Part shown: positions 31,939-36,842 of the stretch, piece by piece | How the letters are laid out: each line of letters starts with the position of its first letter | How positions within the stretch are numbered: position 1 is the stretch's first letter | Source: an uncultured Clostridia bacterium | Lineage (GTDB): Bacteria > Bacillota > Clostridia > TANB77 > CAG-508 | Assembly (NCBI GenBank): GCA_947588885.1 | Contig: CANQAH010000011.1 | Coordinates: forward strand, 1-36,842 | DNA length: 36,842 bases | Reading direction: 5' to 3' | The notes under the pieces: model-generated | Databases searched by the model: none | Seen by the model: only the letters and a program-made list of their open reading frames with translations | What the model was told of the DNA's origin: nothing | Translations under genes and position numbers: made by a program

Positions 31939-33262
31939 ATTCTTCTATTTCTTCTGATTCGTCTTCAATATTTTCTTTTTTATGTTTACATGCTTTTATT
32001 TTTAAAATTCTATTATCTTGGCATTGTGTTATTTTATAAGTAACATCTTTTGTTTCAATTATTGGTTTTTCATGTTTTCCAGGTATTCTGTTTAATATTG
32101 TAAGCAAATATCCTGAAATTGTATCATAGTCTCCGTCTGGAATTGAAATATTTAGTAACTTCTCTACTTCATATACAGGATAATCTCCTTCTATTACATA
32201 TACATCATCTGAAACTTTTTCAAATTTGTTATCTATAACATCATATTCGTCATAAATTTCTCCAACAAGTTCTTCTACAATATCTTCCATTGTTATTATT
32301 CCTGCTGTTCCACCATGTTCATCAATAACAATTGCAATCTGCTTTTTATTTTTTCTTAGTTCCTCAAATGCATCGTCTATATGAATTGTTTCAGGCACAT
32401 AATATGCTTCTTTTATAATACTTTTTAATTTCATCTTTTTATTCTTTAAGCATGTTATTAAATCCTTTATATATACTATTCCTTTAATGTTATCAACACT
32501 ATCTTCATATACTGGTATTCTACTAAATCTGTTGTCTGCTATTATTTCTTCTATTGCATCTGATATTGATAAATTAATGTCTAATGCAAATAATTCTGTT
32601 CTTGGAACCATTATTTCTGACGCAATTTTATCATTGAATTCAAAAACGTTTTCAATCATTTCCTTTTCATCTTTATCAATTGAGCCTTTTTCTTCTCCAA
32701 CGTCTACCATCATTCTTATTTCTTCTTCAGTAACAGTTTCTTCTTCTGTTTCCTTTACTCCAAATAATTTTGAAACAATTTCTGTTGAAAAAGTTAATAA
32801 TTTAACAAATGGTGCTGTTATAACTGAAATAAATTTTATTATTCCAATTGTTGAATATGCTAATTTTTCTGAATATTTCATTGCTATTCTTTTTGGTACT
32901 AGTTCCCCAAATATCAATGTAAAATATGACAAAATTAATGTTATTATGATTATTGATACGTTTTTCCATACTTCTAATGAAAATGTTGTAAATGTATTTG
33001 CTAAAATTGGAGCTAAATCATCAGCAAATGCGTTTGAGGCAAATGCACTTGATAGAAAACCAGCAAGTGTTATTCCTATTTGAATTGTTGATAAAAATTT
33101 GCTTGGGTTATTTAGCATTTTTTTAATGCTTTTTGCTTTTTTGTTTCCTTCCTTCGCAAGTTTATCGATTTTTATATCATTTAATGATATGAATGCAATT
33201 TCTGCTGCTGCAAAGAATGCGTTTAAAAAAACTAAAATTATTAAAACTATTAATTGTCCCAA
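31937..33262 (-). CDS. CNNM/HlyC (CorC) family membrane protein with CBS domains
   Basis: 441 residues, the normal length for the family. TTG start with AGGAG ten bases upstream. DUF21/CNNM membrane domain at about 1-190 (MGQLIVLIILVFLNAFFAAA, EIAFISLNDIKIDKL, FGELVPKRIAMKYSEKLA). Then a CBS pair at about 205-325 (VPRTELFALD, RIPVYEDSVDNIKGIVYIKD, IVIDEHGGTAGIITMEDIVE) and a CorC/HlyC domain at about 345-425. Family members act in magnesium or other cation transport; the name haemolysin is historical. An acidic C-terminus is present. Single-gene unit with two terminators. Confidence 0.9.
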   Translation of the reverse strand: MGQLIVLIILVFLNAFFAAAEIAFISLNDIKIDKLAKEGNKKAKSIKKMLNNPSKFLSTIQIGITLAGFLSSAFASNAFADDLAPILANTFTTFSLEVWKNVSIIIITLILSYFTLIFGELVPKRIAMKYSEKLAYSTIGIIKFISVITAPFVKLLTFSTEIVSKLFGVKETEEETVTEEEIRMMVDVGEEKGSIDKDEKEMIENVFEFNDKIASEIMVPRTELFALDINLSISDAIEEIIADNRFSRIPVYEDSVDNIKGIVYIKDLITCLKNKKMKLKSIIKEAYYVPETIHIDDAFEELRKNKKQIAIVIDEHGGTAGIITMEDIVEELVGEIYDEYDVIDNKFEKVSDDVYVIEGDYPVYEVEKLLNISIPDGDYDTISGYLLTILNRIPGKHEKPIIETKDVTYKITQCQDNRILKIKACKHKKENIEDESEEIEE

Positions 33263-33356
33263 ATTTTCTCAACTCCTGATCTTTTTTTCTTAATATAACA
33301 TTTATACATTTTTTGTGCAAATGCTTTATAAGTCATCAATTTTGTATTCGCATTTA

Positions 33357-33379
33357 AGCCGAAGCCTTTATATAATAGA
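33357..33379. repeat. Intergenic palindromic repeat, copy 6 (left half only)
   Basis: GCCGAAGCC then TATATAATAG, after which the sequence continues directly as the GAACAAA hairpin; the second half of the palindrome is missing. Compared with copy 3 plus its hairpin, this looks like an internal deletion. Confidence 0.65.
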
Positions 33380-33444
33380 ACAAAAGCGGACAATAAATGA
33401 TCTGCAAAAGAAAAAATTATCCTGAATTGTCCGCGTCTTTGTTC
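33378..33444. repeat. GAACAAA-GCGGAC hairpin, copy 2
   Basis: GAACAAAAGCGGACAA (33378-33393) pairs with TTGTCCGCGTCTTTGTTC (33427-33444), with one extra base. The stem is nearly identical to 8845-8910, the loop is different. This suggests that the stem is under constraint or that the loop was exchanged. Confidence 0.75.
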
Positions 33445-33483
33445 GCCCGCCAAAATTTCTTTTGAAATTTTGTGTGGATTTGT

Positions 33484-33541
33484 GGCGAAGCCTTTTTTAT
33501 CTTATAGGAAAGTTTAGAGAACTTTCCTATAAGATAAAAAA
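33484..33541. repeat. Intergenic palindromic repeat, copy 7
   Basis: GGCGAAGCC (33484-33492) followed by a perfect 22-bp palindrome (arms 33493-33514 and 33520-33541, loop TAGAG) carrying ATCTTATAGGAAAGTT. Preceded by an AT-rich hairpin (33452-33475). It runs into the T-tract of the terminator at 33540-33573. The gap 33263-33582 is filled by copies 6 and 7 and the hairpin between them. Confidence 0.85.
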
Positions 33542-33573
33542 GACTGCTAACAAAAAGATTTGTCAACAGTCTT
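33540..33573 (-). terminator. Terminator of the M23 peptidase gene
   Basis: AAGACTG pairs with CAGTCTT, with further partial pairing inside. On the minus strand TTTTTTATC follows and then repeat copy 7. It is 10 bases past the stop codon. Confidence 0.7.
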
Positions 33574-33582
33574 GAATTTTTA

Positions 33583-34602
33583 TTATACATAATTTTGTGG
33601 ATTTAATGTGCTTCCATTATATCTTATTTCAAAATGAACGTGTGGTCCTGTTGAATTGCCTGTTGAGCCTACTGCTGCTATATTTTCTCCTTTGGAAACA
33701 CTTTGCCCAACTGACACATATAATGCACTGCAATGCGCATAATATGTTTTATATCCATTTCCATGGTCTATTATTACTAAATTCCCATAACTTCCTTTTT
33801 TACCAGAATATGTTACAGTTCCTGCTGCAGATGCATAAATTGGTGTTCCTTTCGCTATTGCAAAATCAGTTCCTGTATGGAATCCAGATGATCTTTGTCC
33901 GTATTTTGATGTGATTATTGCACCTGAAACCGGTTTCATAAACATTCCACTAGATGTTACTGGTGCTGATGCACCTTTTGTTGTTTTTGTCTGTGTTTGG
34001 CTTGCTTCTTTTGCTTTTCTTCTATTTTCTGCAGATCTGCTTTCTGCTATTTTTCTTTCGTATTCTTTTACTTGAACTTGAACATCCTTATCTATATTTA
34101 ATTTAGCTACTTCAATAGTTGTATCTTTATTATCTATTTCTTTTTTGTTTTTTTCTTGTTCTTCTATTTCTAAGTTAATGCTCATTCCTGAACTTAATTC
34201 AGATTTTATATCATTTACGACTTTTTCAGCTTCTTCCTTAGAATTTACAATAGCTTTTTCTTTGCCATCTAACTTAATTGCATATACTCTACATTTTATT
34301 TCAGCTTGTTCTTTGACTGTGGCTAATACAACGTCTTCTTTTGTTTCAGATTCTTTTATGCCACTTACTAATTCAAGCTCATATTGGGGCATTTCTCCAA
34401 TTGTTATTGAAGTAATATTTCCTTCTAAATCATTTGTAAAAGATTGTATTTTTTCTTGCATTTTCTCTTTATTTTCTACGTATCCAATTACTTCACCATT
34501 TAACGTAACTTTATATAATGGTTTATATTTAATGTAAATGAATCCAGCTATTATTAAAAGACCTATACTAGCTATACAATAGAATTTTGCAAGTCTTTTC
34601 AT
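33583..34602 (-). CDS. Membrane-anchored M23 (LytM-type) endopeptidase
   Basis: 339 residues. Transmembrane anchor at about 8-24; a charged, partly coiled region to about 200; a QTQTKTTKG linker; M23 domain from about 218. Zinc ligands His242 and Asp246 (FHTGTDFA) and His323 (HVHFE) are all present, with His321 and His290 (YYAHCS) as further catalytic positions, so the enzyme should be active in cutting peptidoglycan cross-links. The ATG has no close ribosome site: AAGGAG is more than 30 bases upstream, and an in-frame ATT nine bases after it would add eight residues. Strong promoter at 34675-34703. Confidence 0.9.
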   Translation of the reverse strand: MKRLAKFYCIASIGLLIIAGFIYIKYKPLYKVTLNGEVIGYVENKEKMQEKIQSFTNDLEGNITSITIGEMPQYELELVSGIKESETKEDVVLATVKEQAEIKCRVYAIKLDGKEKAIVNSKEEAEKVVNDIKSELSSGMSINLEIEEQEKNKKEIDNKDTTIEVAKLNIDKDVQVQVKEYERKIAESRSAENRRKAKEASQTQTKTTKGASAPVTSSGMFMKPVSGAIITSKYGQRSSGFHTGTDFAIAKGTPIYASAAGTVTYSGKKGSYGNLVIIDHGNGYKTYYAHCSALYVSVGQSVSKGENIAAVGSTGNSTGPHVHFEIRYNGSTLNPQNYV

Positions 34603-34674
34603 ATAATATTTTATACACTTACTAATAAACTTTCACTCCTTTTTTTTAGTATTTTTTTTCGTCACGCATTTTCA

Positions 34675-34703
34675 ATTATACCACTTAAAGCCTATTTTTA
34701 CAA
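34675..34703 (-). promoter_or_regulatory. Promoter of the M23 peptidase gene
   Basis: On the minus strand, TTGTAA (34703-34698), 17 bases, then TGG-TATAAT (34680-34675) with an extended -10 TG. The remainder of the 334-base gap (34603-34936) is A/T-rich, apart from the terminator at 34864-34927. Confidence 0.7.
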
Positions 34704-34863
34704 TTTGTATATTGTAGTGTTTCCATTTATTAACGTTTTTATACATTTTTTGCAATGTTCATTTTACTATTTTCTATTTTTTTCTTTTATTTTCTTCTTT
34801 TTTCTTTATTTTTCTTTCATTTTTATCGGTTGACTTTTTGATTTTAGTTGTTCTTTGATGCAA

Positions 34864-34927
34864 AAAAAGAGGCTTTATTTAAGTTTTGTCTCTTTTGTAA
34901 TTTAAAACTTAAATAAAACCTCTTTTT
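34864..34927 (-). terminator. Terminator of the receiver-GGDEF gene
   Basis: A long stem of about 23 bp: AAAAAGAGG plus TTTATTTAAGTTTT against the matching AAAACTTAAATAAA plus CCTCTTTTT, with one mismatch. T-rich on the minus-strand side (CCTCTTTTTTTG). It starts 9 bases after the stop codon. Confidence 0.85.
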
Positions 34928-34936
34928 CTACTTTAA

Positions 34937-35863
34937 TTATTTTTTTCTTCTATTTACTATATATGTACTTCCCATTATTGATTTTGCCTGATGTTTAACC
35001 TGTGCTCCAATTTCTCCAATCTCTAATGTATTTTTAAATCTTCCTTCTTCAATTTCGACAACTCCTATTGAAATTGATGTTAATGGGAATTGTTCTATAA
35101 TTCCTCTTCTATTCGCGACTTCTATGTATCCTTTGTTTATATCATTTTCATTATAATATTCTAATACTCCTATATCAAATTCAGATATAATGTTTTTACA
35201 AATTTTTTCATAATCTGTTTTAGATGTGAGAGCAACAAAGTCATCTCCGCCTATATGGCCAACAAAGCTATTATCTAGACCAAGGCTATGGATATTTTTT
35301 ACTATTGTTCTTGCTGTAAATTTAATTATTTCATCGCCATTTGAAAATCCATATATATCATTATATGCTTTAAAGTTATCCAAATCAAAATAAAAAATTG
35401 CAAATTTTTCTTTATTTAATAATCTTTTTTTCATTTCTGCTTGAATTTGTACATTTCCTGGTAATCCAGTCAATGGACTTATTCTTCTATTGGTTTGTAA
35501 TAATCTCAAAATGTTTTTTATTGTAAAATATAAATATTCCTGATCAATTGGCTTTATTATAAAATATTCTACTGATTGTTGTAATATTTTAATTCTGTGT
35601 TTTTTATCCCAATCTGATGAAATAATAATTATTGGCGTAATACTATTATCTTCATTTGCTCTTATGCTTTTACATAAGTCAATAATGTCTACATTTATTG
35701 TGTCTTCATCAATTATTATCATATCTGGTATATTTTTTAGGGCAACATTTAATTCTTCTGTTTTTACAGATTTGAACTGATAATCTATTTCGTCTTTAAA
35801 AATTTGTTTCAAAATATTTTTAACACTTTGAGTATTATCAATTATATAAATATCTTGAATCAT
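34937..35863 (-). CDS. Receiver-GGDEF diguanylate cyclase
   Basis: 308 residues. Receiver domain at about 1-120: Asp52 (PDMIIIDED) at the phosphoacceptor position and Lys104 (FIIKPID). Linker SPLTGLPGN, then a GGDEF domain (about 125-305) with FDLDNFKAYND and the active-site motif GGDDF (205-209), a variant with Asp in the fourth position. It should make cyclic di-GMP from two GTP, although the variant leaves some doubt. No I-site RxxD is seen just before the motif. AAGGAG precedes the ATG. A partner histidine kinase is not in the window. Confidence 0.88.
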   Translation of the reverse strand: MIQDIYIIDNTQSVKNILKQIFKDEIDYQFKSVKTEELNVALKNIPDMIIIDEDTINVDIIDLCKSIRANEDNSITPIIIISSDWDKKHRIKILQQSVEYFIIKPIDQEYLYFTIKNILRLLQTNRRISPLTGLPGNVQIQAEMKKRLLNKEKFAIFYFDLDNFKAYNDIYGFSNGDEIIKFTARTIVKNIHSLGLDNSFVGHIGGDDFVALTSKTDYEKICKNIISEFDIGVLEYYNENDINKGYIEVANRRGIIEQFPLTSISIGVVEIEEGRFKNTLEIGEIGAQVKHQAKSIMGSTYIVNRRKK

Positions 35864-35919
35864 TTTTTTCTCCTTCGTTTTCTACCTAATATAATATATA
35901 TATTATATTTACTTTATTT

Positions 35920-36732
35920 TCAAGATTTTTTGTAATTATTTAAGAATTTAGATAATCTTTCTGAATTCATTGTAGGGAATGCTTTTCTTAATCTTTTTAG
36001 CTTTTTATTTAACTTATTTTCAACATTAATTTGTTTTTCTCTTAGTTCCTGTAATGCAAATTGTTTTTGTCGTTCTTCGACAAATTTTCTTAACATGCCA
36101 TATTTATTAATTTTATTTTGTCGTTTTATATTTGCAATATTATATTCTGTTTTAACTTTGATATTTTCAATTTTTTGCCTAATTTCATTTCCAATTTTTT
36201 CAAAGTCTTTAAGTTTTGTGTTAATTTTTATTACTTTAATTATTGTTGTAATTGTATCTGTTATAATATATGCTCCTCCGATACTTATTGCAATTACTAA
36301 ATATTTTGCTGGAATTGCTCTTATTATTTCTTCTACTCCCGGATGTATTATTTTCATAAATATTACACCTAGTATTCCCCAATATATTGAATTCTGTAGA
36401 CAAACTCTTCCTTGTATATTAAATTTTTTGCTTGAATAATCCCAGTACTTTGTTCTAAAAACTATTTCTAAAAATAATCCAACTACATATTCAAAAACTG
36501 ATAATACAACTATTCCATATGTGAATAATACTATTATATTATCTGAAACATCTTTTAATGATAAATACATTATCAATGCGCCAAATCCATATATTGGGCA
36601 AAATGGTCCAGCGAGGAAACCACTATTTATCAGCTTCTTTTGAAGTACTGATTTATATGTTGACTCTAATACCCATCCAATAAATGAATATATTATAAAA
36701 AATGTAGTTAATACAAAGATTTCTTCAAGCAT
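35920..36732 (-). CDS. CmpB-type putative ABC-transporter membrane protein (DUF1113-like)
   Basis: 270 residues. Five or so membrane helices in the first 180 residues, with signatures FIGWVLESTYKSVLQKKLIN, SGFLAGPFCPIYGFGALIM and TKYWDYSSKKFNIQGRVCLQ. These are characteristic of the PF06541 (ABC_trans_CmpB) family, common in Clostridia and of unclear function. The C-terminal 90 residues form a basic helical, probably coiled-coil tail. GAGGAAA precedes the ATG. No ATP-binding subunit is adjacent. Confidence 0.8.
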   Translation of the reverse strand: MLEEIFVLTTFFIIYSFIGWVLESTYKSVLQKKLINSGFLAGPFCPIYGFGALIMYLSLKDVSDNIIVLFTYGIVVLSVFEYVVGLFLEIVFRTKYWDYSSKKFNIQGRVCLQNSIYWGILGVIFMKIIHPGVEEIIRAIPAKYLVIAISIGGAYIITDTITTIIKVIKINTKLKDFEKIGNEIRQKIENIKVKTEYNIANIKRQNKINKYGMLRKFVEERQKQFALQELREKQINVENKLNKKLKRLRKAFPTMNSERLSKFLNNYKKS

Positions 36733-36799
36733 ATATTTTCCTCATTCTTTCTTTTGTTCTATGTGCCAAATTTTTGTTAAAAAATTTGTGTGCAAATTA

Positions 36800-36842
36800 G
36801 GCGAAGCCTTTATATAATAGGAAATGCGGAGCACTTTCCTAT
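36800..36842. repeat. Intergenic palindromic repeat, copy 8 (runs off the window)
   Basis: GGCGAAGCC, then TATAATAGGAAA-TGCGGAGCA-CTTTCCTAT. Preceded by TTTGTTCTATGTGCC and the AT-rich hairpin CAAATTTTTgttAAAAAATTTG, identical to the flank of copy 4. Confidence 0.85.

Noticed and set aside
32487..33083. Ser/Ile-rich open frame, plus strand (198 codons)
   Set aside because: Antisense shadow of the CNNM gene, which has clear family motifs.
33250..33453. Open frame of 67 codons, minus strand
   Set aside because: It spans repeat copy 6 and the GAACAAA hairpin and has no protein-like pattern.

Overview
The window is AT-rich, with short intergenic gaps, AGA-dominated arginine codons and Gram-positive ribosome binding sites (GGAGG-type). 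It encodes a Gram-positive-style type IV secretion apparatus, CNNM, GGDEF and M23 proteins. This suggests a low-GC member of the Firmicutes, most likely a host-associated Clostridia lineage. I see no rRNA, tRNA, CRISPR array, integrase, relaxase or insertion sequence.

Left part (1-9.0 kb) is a patchwork of accessory genes. It holds the 3' end of an ORF6N/PLD-like gene, a tiny promoter-peptide-terminator unit, a repeat protein of the LRV type, and a ParE/Phd-like toxin-antitoxin pair with its own operator. These are followed by an ECF sigma/anti-sigma pair, a second tiny transcript unit encoding a hydrophobic peptide, and a DUF3800 + HTH pair behind two tandem operators. The rest is a decayed four-helix-bundle gene, a nucleotide-sugar pair (cytidylyltransferase + extended SDR) and a small ribbon-helix-helix protein.

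Centre (9.0-29.6 kb, all minus strand) is one large type IV secretion (T4SS) locus. In transcription order it encodes four VirB2-like pilins, a PrgI/VirB3-like protein (frameshifted), a membrane-anchored VirB4 N-terminal-like protein, the VirB4 ATPase, two VirB6/TrbL-like proteins and two VirB8-like proteins. Then come a low-complexity membrane protein and a multidomain SGNH/lysozyme protein (these two appear to be one protein split by a +1 frameshift), two membrane-anchored proteins of unknown function, and a third VirB6 fused to an NlpC/P60-like domain. No relaxase or coupling protein is present, so a function other than ordinary conjugation is possible, or those genes lie elsewhere.

Right part (29.9-36.8 kb): a divergent ECF sigma + DUF4179 anti-sigma pair, then ordinary chromosomal genes (CNNM/HlyC, M23 endopeptidase, receiver-GGDEF, CmpB-type membrane protein).

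Two observations stand out. First, both frameshifts in the secretion locus need a +1 shift, and both sit at a CGG codon followed by A. By eye I find no other in-frame CGG in any minus-strand gene of the window, so an unassigned or shift-prone CGG is worth testing. Second, a palindromic intergenic element (eight copies, all in one orientation, with GNA-type mini-hairpins) usually abuts the T-tract of an intrinsic terminator.
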